NCBI RefSeq assembly: GCF_021491915.1 | Contig: NZ_CP090836.1 | Location: 2,342,501 to 2,406,500 of the forward strand | Reading direction: 5' to 3' | Source: Paracoccus everestensis | GTDB lineage: Bacteria; Pseudomonadota; Alphaproteobacteria; Rhodobacterales; Rhodobacteraceae | Length of the DNA stretch: 64,000 nt | Shown here: positions 37,026 to 47,984 of the stretch, piece by piece | Numbering within the stretch: the stretch's first letter is position 1 | How the letters are laid out: every line of letters starts with the position of its first letter | Made by a program: the position numbers and the translations under genes | The notes under the pieces: generated by a model | Told to the model about the DNA's origin: nothing | What the model saw: only the letters and a program-made list of their open reading frames with translations | The model's database searches: none

Positions 37026-37079
37026 GTTCTTTAACGCGAGCTTATCACGCAGGCGAGAGCAGTTCACCCGCCGAATGAA

Positions 37080-38309
37080 TCAGGCGCTCATTTCCTGGCG
37101 GTTGAGTGCGCAATGTGACCACAACTTATCCATGGCCTTGACCAGATGGTCGATCTGGCGGGGCGCATGGACCGGCGACGGGGTAAAGCGCAACCGTTCC
37201 GTGCCGCGCGGAACGGTCGGGAAGTTGATCGGCTGGACATAGATGCCATAGTCGCGCAGCAGCATGTCCGACAGCATCTTGCAGTGGACCGGATGGCCGA
37301 CATGGACCGGCACGATATGGCTGCCATGGTCGATGATGGGCATCCCCAGCGATTTCAGCCGCATCTTCAGGATCCGGGCGTGCAATTGCTGCGCATCGCG
37401 CAGATGCTGGCCTTCCGGGCCCTTCAGCAGTGCGATCGAGGCCGCGGCCCCCGCAGCCACCGCCGGCGGCAGCGAGGTGGTGAAGATGAAGCCCGGCGCA
37501 TAGGACCGGATCGCGTCCATCATCTTGGCTGTGCCCGCGATATAGCCGCCGAAGACGCCAAAGGCCTTGCCCAGCGTGCCGTTGAAGATTGTGATGCGGT
37601 CCATCAGCCCGTCGCGCTCGGCCACGCCGGCGCCGCGCGGGCCATACATGCCCACCGCATGGACCTCGTCCAGATAGGTCAGGGCGTTGAACTCGTCCGC
37701 GAGATCGCAGATCGCCTTGATTGGGCCGAAGTCACCGTCCATCGAATAGATCGATTCAAAGGCGATCAGCTTGGGCGCCGTAGGATCGTCGGCGGCCAGA
37801 AGCTGGCGCAGATGGGCCACATCATTGTGCCGGAAGATCCGCTTGGCGCCGTCAAACCGCTTGATCCCCTCGATCATCGACGCGTGGTTCAACTCGTCAG
37901 AATAGATGATCAGGCCGGGGAACAGCTTGCGCAGGGTGGACAGGGTGGCGTCATTGGCGATGTAGGCGCTGGAAAAGACAAGCGCGACTTCCTTGCCATG
38001 CAGGTCGGCCAGCTCTGCCTCCAGGCGCTTGTGATAGATGGTGGTCCCGGAAATGTTGCGCGTGCCGCCGGATCCTGCGCCAACGGCATCCAGGGCCTCG
38101 TGCATCGCCTCCAGCACCGCCGGATGCTGGCCCATGCCCAAGTAATCGTTGCCGCACCAGACGGTGATGTCCTGCTTTTCCCCATCGGGGCGCGTCCACA
38201 CGGCTTGGGGAAACTGGCCCTTCGTCCGCTCGATGTCGATGAAGGTGCGATAGCGGCCTTCCTCGTGCAGCCGACCGATAGCCTGGTCCAAGGCGGCATC
38301 GTAATTCAT
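37080..38309 (-). CDS. hemA: 5-aminolevulinate synthase
   Basis: A 409-residue PLP enzyme that condenses glycine and succinyl-CoA, the first step of tetrapyrrole synthesis in alphaproteobacteria. Visible features: [40 protein letters not shown], and the PLP lysine at residue 248 in [13 protein letters not shown]. Length and residue number match ALAS of related bacteria. A near-perfect FNR box lies 63 bases upstream, consistent with oxygen control of tetrapyrrole supply. The haem made here would feed CycA and CtaD. Confidence 0.96.
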   Translation of the reverse strand: MNYDAALDQAIGRLHEEGRYRTFIDIERTKGQFPQAVWTRPDGEKQDITVWCGNDYLGMGQHPAVLEAMHEALDAVGAGSGGTRNISGTTIYHKRLEAELADLHGKEVALVFSSAYIANDATLSTLRKLFPGLIIYSDELNHASMIEGIKRFDGAKRIFRHNDVAHLRQLLAADDPTAPKLIAFESIYSMDGDFGPIKAICDLADEFNALTYLDEVHAVGMYGPRGAGVAERDGLMDRITIFNGTLGKAFGVFGGYIAGTAKMMDAIRSYAPGFIFTTSLPPAVAAGAAASIALLKGPEGQHLRDAQQLHARILKMRLKSLGMPIIDHGSHIVPVHVGHPVHCKMLSDMLLRDYGIYVQPINFPTVPRGTERLRFTPSPVHAPRQIDHLVKAMDKLWSHCALNRQEMSA

Positions 38310-38371
38310 TGCGGGCGTTCCCTTGCATAGCTGGCTGGGGCAATCATTGTCAGATCGCGCGCGGTGTGACG

Positions 38372-38385
38372 TTGATATATGTCAA
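38372..38385. promoter_or_regulatory. FNR-type box upstream of hemA
   Basis: TTGATATATGTCAA matches TTGAT-N4-ATCAA with one deviation (GTCAA). It is centred about 69 bases upstream of the hemA ATG and 97 upstream of the divergent M20 peptidase ATG. Placed at -41.5 it would give a hemA start site near 38337. FnrL/FnrP control of hemA is known in related genera. Confidence 0.75.
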
Positions 38386-38474
38386 AGGGCGCGAATGACA
38401 GGTTAAAATTGTCGCAGGTCGACCAAAAGACCATCTGGAATGCTTATAAAACGACTCGGAAAACAGGGGACAGG

Positions 38475-39860
38475 ATGTCACAGGATACCACATTGGACGC
38501 CGTTCTGCATAGGCTGGACCAGGGGCTTGATGCCGCCGTCGACCGGCTGGCAGCCTTTCTGAGCATCCCCTCGATCTCGACCGATCCGGCCCATGCAGGG
38601 GATGTGCGCAGGGCGGCAGAATGGCTGCGTGACGAACTGGCGGGGATCGGCTTTCAGGCATCGGTCCGCGACACGGCCGGGCATCCCATGGTGGTCGCCC
38701 GGTCGCAACCCGGCGGGGCGCGGCCCCTGCTGTTCTATGGCCATTACGACGTGCAGCCGGTCGATCCGCTGTCGCTGTGGGACCGCCCGCCGTTCGACCC
38801 GCAGATCGAGGATACGCCGGACGGCAAGGTGATCCGGGCGCGCGGGGCATCCGACGACAAGGGCCAGCTGATGACCTTTGTCGAGGCGTTCCGGGCCTGG
38901 CGCGAGGTCCATGGCGCCCTGCCTTCCGACCTCGTCCTGCTGTTCGAGGGCGAGGAGGAATCCGGCTCGCCTTCCCTGCGGCCCTTCCTGCGCGACAATG
39001 CCGATGAATTGCGCGCATCGCTCGCGATGATCTGCGACACCGAACTGTTCGGCGGGACGCGCCCTGCCATTGTTACGCAACTGCGCGGCCTGGTGGGCGA
39101 GGAAGTCATCATCCGTGCCGCGGATCGCGACCTGCATTCCGGCCTGTTCGGCGGACTGGCGGCCAATCCGATCATGGTCCTGACGCAGGCGCTTGCGGCG
39201 CTGAAGGATGCCGATGGCCGTGTCACCCTGCCCGGCTTCTACGACGGGGTCGAAGACCTTTCGGATGACTTGCGCCGCGACTGGGAATCGTTGGGTTTCG
39301 ACGCAGGCGCCATGCTGGGCCGGGTGGGCCTGTCCCATCCCGTCGGCGAACAGGGCCGGATGCCGGTGGAAATGGCCTGGAACCGTCCCACCGCGGAAAT
39401 CAACGGCATCACCGGCGGCTATACCGGCGACGGCTTCAAGACCGTGCTTCCGGCCCAGGCGCGCGCCAAGGTCAGCTTTCGCCTGACCGGGCAGCAGGAT
39501 CCGGCAAAGGTGCGCGCGGCCTTTCGCGACCATGTGCAGGGCTTCCTACCGCCCGATTGCAGCGTGGAGTTCCACGAACACGGCGCCAGCCCGGCTTCCG
39601 TCATGGATACTTCGGACCCCGCCTTCGCTGCGGCACGGCAAGCCCTGGGCGAGGAATGGAGTCAGGACGCGGCCTTTATCGGCAGCGGCGGGTCGATCCC
39701 GATCGCGGGGGATTTCAAGACGATCCTGGGCATGGATTCGATGCTGATCGGATTTGCCTGCGACGACGACCGCATCCATTCCCCGAACGAGAAATACGAC
39801 ATCCGCAGCTTTGCCAAGGGCGCGCGATCCTGGGCGCGCATCATTGCCGCGTTGCGATAA
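38475..39860 (+). CDS. M20 family dipeptidase/peptidase
   Basis: A 461-residue M20 metallopeptidase. Metal and catalytic motifs are GHYDVQPVD, RGASDDKGQL, and the glutamate pair in FEGEEESGSPS, with a dimerisation domain around ADRDLHSGLFGG and the last ligand in DDRIHSPNEKYD. This is the ArgE/DapE/CNDP-like family; the long lid and DLHSG indicate a carnosinase-type dipeptidase. It is divergent from hemA and starts at an ATG behind GGGGACAGG. A repeat with hairpins lies after the stop. Confidence 0.9.
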   Translation: MSQDTTLDAVLHRLDQGLDAAVDRLAAFLSIPSISTDPAHAGDVRRAAEWLRDELAGIGFQASVRDTAGHPMVVARSQPGGARPLLFYGHYDVQPVDPLSLWDRPPFDPQIEDTPDGKVIRARGASDDKGQLMTFVEAFRAWREVHGALPSDLVLLFEGEEESGSPSLRPFLRDNADELRASLAMICDTELFGGTRPAIVTQLRGLVGEEVIIRAADRDLHSGLFGGLAANPIMVLTQALAALKDADGRVTLPGFYDGVEDLSDDLRRDWESLGFDAGAMLGRVGLSHPVGEQGRMPVEMAWNRPTAEINGITGGYTGDGFKTVLPAQARAKVSFRLTGQQDPAKVRAAFRDHVQGFLPPDCSVEFHEHGASPASVMDTSDPAFAAARQALGEEWSQDAAFIGSGGSIPIAGDFKTILGMDSMLIGFACDDDRIHSPNEKYDIRSFAKGARSWARIIAALR

Positions 39861-39893
39861 GCGAAAAGGCAGGACACGGATCCCGCCTTCTTC

Positions 39894-39946
39894 TTCATCC
39901 AAATATCCTGGGGTGAGGTCCGAAGGACCGAGGGGCAAAGCCCCTT
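39894..39946. repeat. Intergenic repeat with hairpins, copy 2; likely bidirectional terminator
   Basis: TTCATC-CAAATATCC matches copy 1 at 35631 except for a 6-base spacer. Two stems follow: GGTCC/GGACC (39917-39929) and GGGGC/GCCCC (39932-39944) ending TT. The second overlaps the stop of the convergent lytic transglycosylase gene. It probably ends transcripts from both sides. Confidence 0.65.
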
Positions 39947-40565
39947 AGGCCTTTGGTTGGCAATAGCTTTGGCTGCTGGTCCAGGCCGCGATATCCGCGC
40001 GCTTGGTGGCGTTGCGCAAGGGCGCCCAGTCCCGCGCGATGCCGCGCCAGCCGCTGCCGTCATGGGCAACGGCATTGTCCCGCGCCACCTGCCGCGACAT
40101 GATCTTGACCGCGCAGGACATATTGTCGCCGCCGTTCTTGATGTTGCCGTTGCAATCGTAATTCCGCCAGGTCGCCGGCGCGATCTGCATCAGGCCCAGC
40201 CACTTGCCACCGCCGCCGCTGGCCTGCGGATTATAGGTGCTTTCATGCTTGGCCACTGCCGACAGCAGCCCGGCCCAAAAGGCCTTGCGCCCTGTGGTGT
40301 TCAGTTCGGCGTAATTGGGGCAGAAGGCGTCGATATCGCCCGGAACGCGCGACAGGATCGTGACCCCTTCCCGATCCAGCGCCGACAGCGTTGCCTGTGT
40401 CCATTGGTCCGATCCGGCTGCCTGACCCCAACGCATCGGCGGCTTGCTGGCCAGCTGCATCTGCTGCGCCTCGGCTGCGGCCTTGCTTTCGGATTGCGGG
40501 GACAGGGTTGACTGGCACGCGGCCAGAAACGCCAGGGCGGCAAGGGGCACAAGCGCAGCGCGCAT
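39945..40565 (-). CDS. Lytic transglycosylase (SLT) domain lipoprotein
   Basis: A 206-residue predicted lipoprotein with the lipobox AFLAAC (cysteine 17), a linker, and an SLT-like domain containing the catalytic glutamate in AKHESTYNP, GLMQIAPATW and CAVKIMSRQV. It would cleave peptidoglycan strands from the outer membrane side. The domain is smaller than in Slt70. Its stop lies within the hairpin repeat shared with the M20 gene. Confidence 0.85.
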   Translation of the reverse strand: MRAALVPLAALAFLAACQSTLSPQSESKAAAEAQQMQLASKPPMRWGQAAGSDQWTQATLSALDREGVTILSRVPGDIDAFCPNYAELNTTGRKAFWAGLLSAVAKHESTYNPQASGGGGKWLGLMQIAPATWRNYDCNGNIKNGGDNMSCAVKIMSRQVARDNAVAHDGSGWRGIARDWAPLRNATKRADIAAWTSSQSYCQPKA

Positions 40566-40867
40566 CAGATCCTCGTGGGATTGTTTCGTCGCCTATCCCC
40601 ATAGTCCGACTGGGAAATTCTGCAAGAATGCAGCAAAATCATAGGCGGCATCACGCCAAAGGGCGGAATCCCCATGGTCGGAATTCCGCCGACAAGGCCA
40701 ATTCATGCCCCGGCATTAACGATTCAAAGCCGCTTTTCTGTCAGCCTGGCGATTCGCCTGCCTCGGATGGGCGAACGATTTGCCCCCGCCGCCCCCGTGA
40801 CATCACCCGCGCACTGACCTAAAAGACCCGCACCACCGAAAACCCGTCCGCCTATCCGAGGTTCCCG
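40566..40867. other. 302-base intergenic region upstream of gatB
   Basis: This gap separates two divergent genes, so it must hold promoters for both. I see an inverted repeat GGCGGAAT / ATTCCGCC (40662-40690) and a short TGCAAGAATGCA near 40621, but no convincing promoter, small gene or RNA. It may contain an unannotated short RNA. Confidence 0.5.
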
Positions 40868-42382
40868 ATGCTTGACCATCTTTCCTTCACCGCGCCCCGA
40901 CCCAAGACCATCGCGGGGGCAAGGGGCGACTGGGAACTGGTCATCGGGCTGGAGGTCCACGCCCAGGTCGCGTCCAGGGCCAAGCTGTTTTCCGGCGCCT
41001 CGACGGCCTTCGGGTCCGAACCCAACAGCAACGTGGCTTTCGTCGATGCGGCCATGCCCGGGATGCTGCCGGTCATCAACGAATTCTGCGTGGCCCAGGC
41101 GGTGCGCACCGGGCTGGGGCTGAAGGCCGCGATCAACCTGCGCAGCGCCTTCGACCGCAAGAACTATTTCTATCCCGACCTGCCCCAAGGCTATCAGATC
41201 AGCCAGCTTTACCACCCCATCGTGGGCGAGGGAGAGGTGATCGTGGACATGGGACCGGGCGTCGCCCGCCGCGTGCGCATCGAACGCATCCACCTGGAAC
41301 AGGACGCGGGCAAGTCGATCCACGACATGGACCCCACCATGTCCTTCGTGGACCTGAACCGCACGGGCGTGGCCCTGATGGAAATCGTGTCGCGTCCCGA
41401 CATTCGTGGGCCTGAGGAAGCGGCGGCCTATGTCGCCAAGCTGCGCCAGATCATGCGCTATCTGGGCACCTGCGACGGCAATATGCAGAACGGCAACCTG
41501 CGCGCCGACGTGAACGTGTCGGTCTGCCCCCCCGGCGCCTATGAGCGTTACCAGGAAACCCAGGATTTCAGCCACCTGGGCACGCGCTGCGAGATCAAGA
41601 ACATGAACTCGCTGCGCTTCATCCAAGCCGCCATCGAATACGAGGCCCGCCGCCAGATCGCCATCATCGAGGACGGCGGCACGGTCGTGCAGGAAACCCG
41701 CCTTTATGACCCCGACAAGGGCGAAACCCGGTCAATGCGGTCCAAGGAGGAAGCGCATGACTATCGCTATTTCCCCGACCCCGACCTGCTGCCCCTGGAA
41801 ATCGAGCAGGCCTGGGTGGACAGTATCGCAGGCGCGATGCCGGAACTGCCGGATGAAAAGAAGGCCCGCTTCGTCCGCGACATGGGCCTGTCGGAATACG
41901 ACGCGGGCGTTCTGACGGCCGAGGTCGAGAATGCCGATTACTTCGAGGCCGTGGCCCAGGGCCGCGACGGCAAGCAAGCCGCGAACTGGGTCATCAACGA
42001 ATTGTTCGGCCGCCTGAACAAGGAAGGGCTGACGGTCGAAACCTCGCCCGTCACGGCCGACCAGCTGGGCGGCGTGATCGATCTGATCGCCAAGGGCGAC
42101 ATTTCGGGCAAGATCGCCAAGGACCTGTTCGAGATCCTGTGGTCCGAAGGCGGCGACCCGGCCCAGATCGTTGAATCGCGCGGGATGCGCCAGGTGACCG
42201 ACCTGGGCGCCATCGAAAAAGCCGTGGACGACATCATCGCGGCCAACCCCGCCCAGGTCGAAAAGGCCCGCGCCAATCCCAAGCTTGCCGGCTGGTTCGT
42301 GGGCCAGGTGCTCAAGGCCACCGGCGGCAAGGCCAACCCCGCCGCCGTGAACGACCTTGTCGCCCGCAAACTGGGAATGTGA
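40868..42382 (+). CDS. gatB: Aspartyl/glutamyl-tRNA amidotransferase subunit B
   Basis: A 504-residue GatB, the kinase/tRNA-binding subunit of GatCAB, which converts misacylated Glu-tRNA-Gln and Asp-tRNA-Asn to the amides. Features: [46 protein letters not shown], and the C-terminal YqeY-like helical tail ending DLVARKLGM. gatA and gatC are not in the window. A separate YqeY-like gene is present at 57098-57559. Start at 40868 leaves a 20-residue leader common in this group. Confidence 0.96.
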   Translation: MLDHLSFTAPRPKTIAGARGDWELVIGLEVHAQVASRAKLFSGASTAFGSEPNSNVAFVDAAMPGMLPVINEFCVAQAVRTGLGLKAAINLRSAFDRKNYFYPDLPQGYQISQLYHPIVGEGEVIVDMGPGVARRVRIERIHLEQDAGKSIHDMDPTMSFVDLNRTGVALMEIVSRPDIRGPEEAAAYVAKLRQIMRYLGTCDGNMQNGNLRADVNVSVCPPGAYERYQETQDFSHLGTRCEIKNMNSLRFIQAAIEYEARRQIAIIEDGGTVVQETRLYDPDKGETRSMRSKEEAHDYRYFPDPDLLPLEIEQAWVDSIAGAMPELPDEKKARFVRDMGLSEYDAGVLTAEVENADYFEAVAQGRDGKQAANWVINELFGRLNKEGLTVETSPVTADQLGGVIDLIAKGDISGKIAKDLFEILWSEGGDPAQIVESRGMRQVTDLGAIEKAVDDIIAANPAQVEKARANPKLAGWFVGQVLKATGGKANPAAVNDLVARKLGM

Positions 42383-42418
42383 CGGCCCATCCGTCGCCTG
42401 CATCAAAGGAACAGCGCC

Positions 42419-42859
42419 TTGAGCCATTTCGAATACCGCGTCATTCCCGCCCCCTCGCGTGGTGAAAAGGCCAAGGACGCGAAAACGCCCACGGACCGTT
42501 ATTCGGTCGCTCTGACGGCTGAACTGAACCGGATGGCGCAGGACGGCTGGGAATATGTCCGTGCGGACGTGCTGCCGTCCGAGGAACGCAGCGGGCTGAC
42601 CGGGCGCAGCACAGTGTATCACAACCTGTTGGTCTTCCGCCGCAATGCACCGGCCCCTGCGGCAGCGGCGCTGCCTGTCCGGCAGCCGCAGCCGGAATAT
42701 GCCGCCGCCGCCTCTCCGGTGCGTGCGCCGGAACCCGTGCCGGTCCTGCCGCAAGCCGCAGCCCCGCAGCCCAGCGATCACTCCGCCGGCACCGGGGCTG
42801 GTCCTGAATCGGCCGAGGCGACGCCCCCTGCCCCGCGCCACGCGCCGTCGCAGGCCTGA
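42419..42859 (+). CDS. DUF4177 domain protein with Ala/Pro-rich tail
   Basis: A 146-residue protein. The first about 80 residues fit DUF4177: FEYRVIPAP, LTAELNRMAQDGWEYVRADVLPSEER and HNLLVFRR. The remainder is low-complexity, rich in Ala and Pro, probably disordered. The start is a TTG behind AAAGGAACA. It lies 36 bases after gatB and could be cotranscribed. The function of DUF4177 is unknown. Confidence 0.75.
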   Translation: MSHFEYRVIPAPSRGEKAKDAKTPTDRYSVALTAELNRMAQDGWEYVRADVLPSEERSGLTGRSTVYHNLLVFRRNAPAPAAAALPVRQPQPEYAAAASPVRAPEPVPVLPQAAAPQPSDHSAGTGAGPESAEATPPAPRHAPSQA

Positions 42860-42863
42860 GGGG

Positions 42864-43658
42864 TCAGGCGGCGCGGGACTGCAGGTGCGGCAGAAAAGGC
42901 TGAACCGTCACGCTGTCCCCGTCAAAGATGCAGAAACTGCCCGGCGGCACCTCGGTCCAGTCGTTCTCGTCCGTTTCCAGCGGCTCGGACACCACCGCGC
43001 GTCCGTTGCGGATCCGGGACCAGCGGTGGAACAGGCTGGGCGCGTGGTCGTCGCTGGCATGGCGGATCGCATAAAGCCGCTGGCCATCGGAAAAGGCGCA
43101 GGCCGCCCGCACGAAGGGGGCCCTGCCGCGCCGCATCGACAGATCGGTCAGCCGGGCCACCGCGCGTTCCATGGCACCCTTGGGATCACTGTCCAGCCCC
43201 TCGCCCAAGGCGATCAGGAACAGCGCCTCGCTGTCGGTGGCGCCCTTGCGATGGGGATAAAGATCGTCGGGGATCATCACGTCGGCATCGCGGCGGAACG
43301 CGTCATAGCCGCCAAATTGCCCGTTATGCATGAAGGACCAGCGGCCCGACACAAAAGGATGGCAGTTGTTGCGGCTGGTCGCCGTTCCGGTCGAGGCGCG
43401 GACATGGGCCATGAACAGCCCCGACCGGACCTGCGCCACCAGACTGTGCAGGTTCGGATCCGACCAGGCGGGCATCACGTCGCGGTAAAGCCCCGGCTCG
43501 GGCCGTTCGCCATACCAGGCCAGTCCGAAACCATCCGCATTGACCGGCGTCAGGCAGCGGCGCGCGCCCTGGCTTTGCCGGATCAGCGAATGATCCGGCA
43601 GGCTGACGATGTCTTCAAGAAAGATCGGTTGGCCCACATAGGCGGCCCAACGGCACAT
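42864..43658 (-). CDS. Class II glutamine amidotransferase (YafJ-like)
   Basis: A 264-residue Ntn-hydrolase. The catalytic cysteine is residue 2 (MCRWAAY), exposed after Met removal; further motifs are NADGFGLAWY, MAHVRASTG, HPFVSGRWSFMHNG and TDSEALF. These match stand-alone YafJ/EgtC-type amidotransferases, which have no synthetase domain. The partner acceptor is unknown; no ergothioneine genes are adjacent. It converges with the DUF4177 gene with a gap of four bases. Confidence 0.85.
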   Translation of the reverse strand: MCRWAAYVGQPIFLEDIVSLPDHSLIRQSQGARRCLTPVNADGFGLAWYGERPEPGLYRDVMPAWSDPNLHSLVAQVRSGLFMAHVRASTGTATSRNNCHPFVSGRWSFMHNGQFGGYDAFRRDADVMIPDDLYPHRKGATDSEALFLIALGEGLDSDPKGAMERAVARLTDLSMRRGRAPFVRAACAFSDGQRLYAIRHASDDHAPSLFHRWSRIRNGRAVVSEPLETDENDWTEVPPGSFCIFDGDSVTVQPFLPHLQSRAA

Positions 43659-43718
43659 ATCCTGTCCCTTCGTGTCTTGTTTCCGTCATGGATAGCACGA
43701 AAGGATGAAGAAAATAGC

Positions 43719-44018
43719 CTATTTCGCGGGCGGCGGCGTTTCCTCGACGATCACAAGGTCGCGTTCGGACGCGCCTTTGGCATGGGCCAGCGCCGCCTGG
43801 TATTCGCTGCTGTTATAGCAGGCAACGGCATCGTCAAAGCTGGGAAAGCGCGCGACCACGTTGCGCGGACGATCATGCCCTTCCATCTGCTGGTAACGCC
43901 CGCCGCGCGCCAGGAAAACCCCGCCATGTGCGGCGATGGCCGGACCCGCCGCCTGGGCATATTTCGCATAGGCTTCAGGATCCGTGACGGTCACATGGGC
44001 AATCCAAAGGGCAGTCAT
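43719..44018 (-). CDS. DUF1330 family protein
   Basis: A 99-residue protein with the DUF1330 pattern: [38 protein letters not shown] in two parts, [23 protein letters not shown] and a hydrophobic last strand LVIVEE. The fold is ABM-like (ferredoxin-type dimer). Function unknown. It overlaps alaS by four bases (ATGA), so translation is coupled; the same neighbours occur in related genera as far as I recall. Confidence 0.85.
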   Translation of the reverse strand: MTALWIAHVTVTDPEAYAKYAQAAGPAIAAHGGVFLARGGRYQQMEGHDRPRNVVARFPSFDDAVACYNSSEYQAALAHAKGASERDLVIVEETPPPAK

Positions 44019-46672
44019 GCCGTTTCCTCCAGCAGTTTCTCGACCTGGGCGATGGCGTCTTCGGCAGCGGCCAGACTGGGCGCACCGCCCTGCGCGCGGT
44101 CGGGACGCCCGCCGCCGCCCTTGCCGCCAAGTGCCGCCGTCGCGGTTTGCACCAGCGTCACCGCGCTGATCCGGTCCACCAGATCAGCGGTCACGCCCGC
44201 CGCGACCGTGGCCTTGCCATCAGCCTCTGCCAGCACCAGAACCGCGCCGCTGCCCAGTTGCGACTTCATCTCGTCAACCAAGGCGCCCAGTTCCTTGCCG
44301 CCCACGCCCTCGACCCGGCGGCCGATGAACTTGACGCCGCCGATATCCTTGGCCGCCTGGGCCTGACCGCCGCCCATGGCAAGTTGGCGCTTCAGTTGCG
44401 CGACCTCGTTGGCAAGCGCCTTGCGTTCGTCCGCCAGCGCCTTGACGCGATTGACGACATCGCCCGCCTGCGCCTTGAGGAGCCCGGCAATTTCGGACAA
44501 CTGGCTGTCGGAGGCGCGCAGATGCGCCAAGGCCGCCTGCCCGGTCAGCGCCTCGATCCGGCGGACGCCCGCACTGGATGCACTGTCGCCCAGCAAGGCC
44601 ATGGCGCCGATATCGCCCGTTCGCGCGACATGGGTGCCGCCGCACAGTTCCAGCGAATAGGTGACGCCATCCGCGCCCTTGCCGCTGTCGGCAAGACTGC
44701 CCATCGACACGACCCGAACCTCGTCCCCGTATTTTTCGCCGAACAATGCCTGCGCACCCAGGGCGCGGGCATCGTCGGGGGTCATGATCCGGGTTTCGAC
44801 CGCGCTGTTCTGGCGGATGAACTCGTTCACCTCGGCCTCGACCCGCGCCAGATCCTCGGGGGATACGGCGCTGTTGTGGCTGAAATCAAAGCGCAGCCGG
44901 TCCGGCGCGTTCAGGCTGCCGCGTTGGGCGACATGATCGCCAAGCGCGCGGCGCAGCGCCTCGTGCAGCAGATGCGTGGCTGAATGGTTGGCCCGGATGG
45001 CGCTGCGGCGGGTGTGATCCACGGACAGCGTGGCGCCCTGTCCGCGACTGATCGTGCCCAGCGTCACCTCAGCCACGTGCAGGAAGACGCCCGCGACCTT
45101 TTTCGTATCCGTCACGCGGGCCGCGCCGGTTTCCGTCTTGATCAGCCCGGTATCGCCAACCTGCCCGCCGCTTTCGGCATAGAAGGGCGACTGGTTCACG
45201 ACGATCGACACGGACTGCCCTTCGGTCGCCTCGCCCCTGTCGGCACCATCAACCACGACGGCAAGGATCTGGCCCTCGGCCTCCTCGGTGTCATAGCCCA
45301 GGAATTCGGTCGCGCCGTGCTTTTCAGCCAGCTCGAACCAGATCGTGGCGTCCTTGGCTTCGCCCGAGCCGGACCATGCCGCGCGGGCCTTGGCCTTTTG
45401 CTCGGCCATGGCGGTGTCGAAACCCGCCGTATCGACCGCCCGCCCCTGCTCGCGCAGCGCGTCCTGGGTCAGGTCCAGCGGGAAGCCATAGGTATCATAC
45501 AGCTTGAAGGCCGCCTCTCCGGGCAGGTTCGCCCCCTCGGGCAGGCGGGCCAGTTCGTCGTCCAGCAGCCGCAGCCCGCGATCCAGCGTTTGGCGGAAGC
45601 GGGCTTCCTCGCTGCGCAGGGTTTCCTCGATCAAGGCCTGCGCCCGGGTCAGTTCCGGGTAAGCCGTGCCCATCTGACGGACCAGGGCGGGCACCAGCTT
45701 GTGCATCACCGGATCCTGCGCGCCCAGCATATGCGCGTGCCGCATCGCCCGCCGCATGATCCGACGCAGAACGTAACCGCGCCCTTCGTTCGAAGGCATC
45801 ACCCCGTCGGCGATCAGGAAGCTGGTGGACCGAAGGTGGTCGGCGATCACCCGATGATGGACCTTGCCAGGCCCGTCGGGGTCGTTGCTGGTGGCATGGG
45901 CCGATGCCTCGATCAGGCTGCGCATCAGGTCGGTGTCATAGTTGTCGTGCTTGCCCTGCAACAGCGCGCCGATCCGTTCAAGCCCCATGCCGGTGTCGAT
46001 CGACTGCATGTCCAGCGCTCGCATCGAGCCGTCCTCGAACTGCTCGTTCTGCATGAAGACCAGGTTCCAGATCTCGATGAAGCGGTCACCGTCCTCATCT
46101 GCCGAACCCGGGGGGCCGCCCCAGATATGGTCGCCGTGGTCAAAGAAGATCTCGGTGCAGGGACCGCAGGGGCCGGTCGGACCCATCTGCCAGAAGTTGT
46201 CGCTGGTGGGGATGCGGATGATCCGGTCGTCGGTCAGGCCCGCGACCTTCTTCCAGATGTCCGCGGCCTCGTCATCGGTGTGATAGACAGTGACCAGCAG
46301 CTTGTCCTTAGGGATGCCGAAATCCTTGGTCAGCAATTCCCAGGCATAGGGGATCGCCTGTTCCTTGAAATAATCGCCAAAGCTGAAATTGCCCAGCATC
46401 TCGAAGAAGGTATGGTGCCGGGCGGTATAGCCCACATTGTCCAGGTCGTTGTGCTTGCCGCCCGCGCGGACGCATTTCTGGGCCGTGGTCGCACGCTTGT
46501 AATCGCGGGTTTCCACCCCGGTGAATAGGTTCTTGAACTGCACCATGCCCGAGTTGGTGAACATCAGCGTCGGATCGTTGCGCGGCACCAGGGGCGAGGA
46601 GTCGATCACGCGGTGGCCGTTGCCTTCGAAAAAGCCGAGGAACGTGGATCGGATGTCATTCAATGTGGGCAT
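44015..46672 (-). CDS. alaS: Alanyl-tRNA synthetase
   Basis: An 885-residue class II synthetase with the usual domain order. The aminoacylation domain begins [20 protein letters not shown] and includes [11 protein letters not shown]; the editing domain carries [11 protein letters not shown] and the zinc motif CGGTHV; the C-Ala domain ends [26 protein letters not shown]. It charges tRNA-Ala and hydrolyses mischarged Ser/Gly. It is downstream of recA with a hairpin terminator between. Confidence 0.97.
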   Translation of the reverse strand: MPTLNDIRSTFLGFFEGNGHRVIDSSPLVPRNDPTLMFTNSGMVQFKNLFTGVETRDYKRATTAQKCVRAGGKHNDLDNVGYTARHHTFFEMLGNFSFGDYFKEQAIPYAWELLTKDFGIPKDKLLVTVYHTDDEAADIWKKVAGLTDDRIIRIPTSDNFWQMGPTGPCGPCTEIFFDHGDHIWGGPPGSADEDGDRFIEIWNLVFMQNEQFEDGSMRALDMQSIDTGMGLERIGALLQGKHDNYDTDLMRSLIEASAHATSNDPDGPGKVHHRVIADHLRSTSFLIADGVMPSNEGRGYVLRRIMRRAMRHAHMLGAQDPVMHKLVPALVRQMGTAYPELTRAQALIEETLRSEEARFRQTLDRGLRLLDDELARLPEGANLPGEAAFKLYDTYGFPLDLTQDALREQGRAVDTAGFDTAMAEQKAKARAAWSGSGEAKDATIWFELAEKHGATEFLGYDTEEAEGQILAVVVDGADRGEATEGQSVSIVVNQSPFYAESGGQVGDTGLIKTETGAARVTDTKKVAGVFLHVAEVTLGTISRGQGATLSVDHTRRSAIRANHSATHLLHEALRRALGDHVAQRGSLNAPDRLRFDFSHNSAVSPEDLARVEAEVNEFIRQNSAVETRIMTPDDARALGAQALFGEKYGDEVRVVSMGSLADSGKGADGVTYSLELCGGTHVARTGDIGAMALLGDSASSAGVRRIEALTGQAALAHLRASDSQLSEIAGLLKAQAGDVVNRVKALADERKALANEVAQLKRQLAMGGGQAQAAKDIGGVKFIGRRVEGVGGKELGALVDEMKSQLGSGAVLVLAEADGKATVAAGVTADLVDRISAVTLVQTATAALGGKGGGGRPDRAQGGAPSLAAAEDAIAQVEKLLEETA

Positions 46673-46790
46673 GGGGGCCTTCGCAATCTGGTGGCGGGTC
46701 GGACACGCCGGGCTGGCGAATGGTCTATAACCGGCAGGCCGCCCTGTCCAGCAATCGCCGCATGGCCTGGCGCGCCCGGCAAGGACCGGG

Positions 46791-46826
46791 AAAAAGAAAA
46801 ACGCGCGGGCAATGCTGCCCGCGCGT
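46791..46826 (-). terminator. Rho-independent terminator of recA
   Basis: A perfect 10-base stem ACGCGCGGGC / GCCCGCGCGT with an AATGCT loop lies 24 bases after the recA stop. On the minus strand it is followed by TTTTCTTTTT, the classical form. It separates recA from alaS. Confidence 0.92.
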
Positions 46827-46849
46827 CCCGTCTTGCCGGCGCCTGCCGA

Positions 46850-47920
46850 TCACTCCTCGGTCAGGCTGTCGTCTTCGTTGCCTGCGACGGCGAATTCGAG
46901 GCCGTGGCTGGCGCGGATCTTGTCCTCGATCGCGGTGGCCTTTTCAGGGTTGTCGCGCAGGAACTGCTTGGCATTCTCGCGGCCCTGGCCGATGCGTTCG
47001 TCGCCATAGGAATACCAGGCGCCCGACTTCTCGACCACGCCGGCCTTGACGCCCAGATCGATAAGTTCGCCGACCTTGCTGATGCCTTCGCCATACATGA
47101 TGTCGAATTCCACCTGCCGGAAGGGCGGCGCGACCTTGTTCTTGACGACCTTGACGCGGGTCGCGTTGCCGATCACCTCGTCCCGGTCCTTGACGGCGCC
47201 GGTGCGGCGGATGTCGAGGCGGACCGAGGCATAGAACTTCAGCGCGTTGCCGCCGGTCGTGGTTTCCGGGTTGCCGAACATCACGCCGATCTTCATGCGG
47301 ATCTGGTTGATGAAGATCACCATGCAGTTCGACCGGCCGATGCTGGCGGTCAGCTTGCGCATTGCCTGGCTCATCAGGCGGGCCTGGCTGCCCATCTGCA
47401 TATCGCCCATGTCGCCCTCGATTTCGGACTTGGGCGTCAGCGCCGCGACCGAATCGACCACCACCAGGCTGACCGCACCGGACCGCACCAGCGTATCCAC
47501 GATCTCCAACGCCTGTTCGCCGGTATCGGGCTGGCTGATCAGCAGCTCATCCAGGTTCACGCCCAGCTTGCGGGCGTACAGCGGGTCAAGCGCATGTTCC
47601 GCGTCAACAAAGGCACAGACGCCGCCCTTCTTCTGTTCCTCGGCCACGACATGGAGCGTCAGCGTGGTCTTGCCCGAGCTTTCCGGGCCAAAGATTTCGA
47701 TGATGCGACCCTTGGGCAGACCGCCGATGCCAAGCGCGATGTCCAGACCCAGAGAACCTGTCGAGGTCGCCTCGATCTCGGCCACCGGGTTGTCCTTGCC
47801 CAGCTTCATGATCGAGCCCTTGCCGAACTGCCGTTCGATCTGGGCCAGGGCGCTGTCGAGCGCCTTCTGCTTGTCCGCGCTGCGCTTGTCGTTCATGTCG
47901 AAAATGCTCGCCTGTGCCAT
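46850..47920 (-). CDS. recA: Recombinase RecA
   Basis: A 356-residue RecA, the DNA strand-exchange protein that also triggers LexA cleavage. Walker [10 protein letters not shown] spans residues 78-86; [16 protein letters not shown] (Walker B), [17 protein letters not shown] (L1/L2 region) and [14 protein letters not shown] are intact. The C-terminus ends in the usual acidic tail. A GTTC-N7-GTTC SOS box lies 65 bases upstream and an intrinsic terminator follows. Confidence 0.98.
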   Translation of the reverse strand: MAQASIFDMNDKRSADKQKALDSALAQIERQFGKGSIMKLGKDNPVAEIEATSTGSLGLDIALGIGGLPKGRIIEIFGPESSGKTTLTLHVVAEEQKKGGVCAFVDAEHALDPLYARKLGVNLDELLISQPDTGEQALEIVDTLVRSGAVSLVVVDSVAALTPKSEIEGDMGDMQMGSQARLMSQAMRKLTASIGRSNCMVIFINQIRMKIGVMFGNPETTTGGNALKFYASVRLDIRRTGAVKDRDEVIGNATRVKVVKNKVAPPFRQVEFDIMYGEGISKVGELIDLGVKAGVVEKSGAWYSYGDERIGQGRENAKQFLRDNPEKATAIEDKIRASHGLEFAVAGNEDDSLTEE

Positions 47921-47984
47921 ATGGTCCTTACCGTTATTTCACAGCCAGGCCGACACAGCAATCTGCCGACCATGGGGGTTCATG

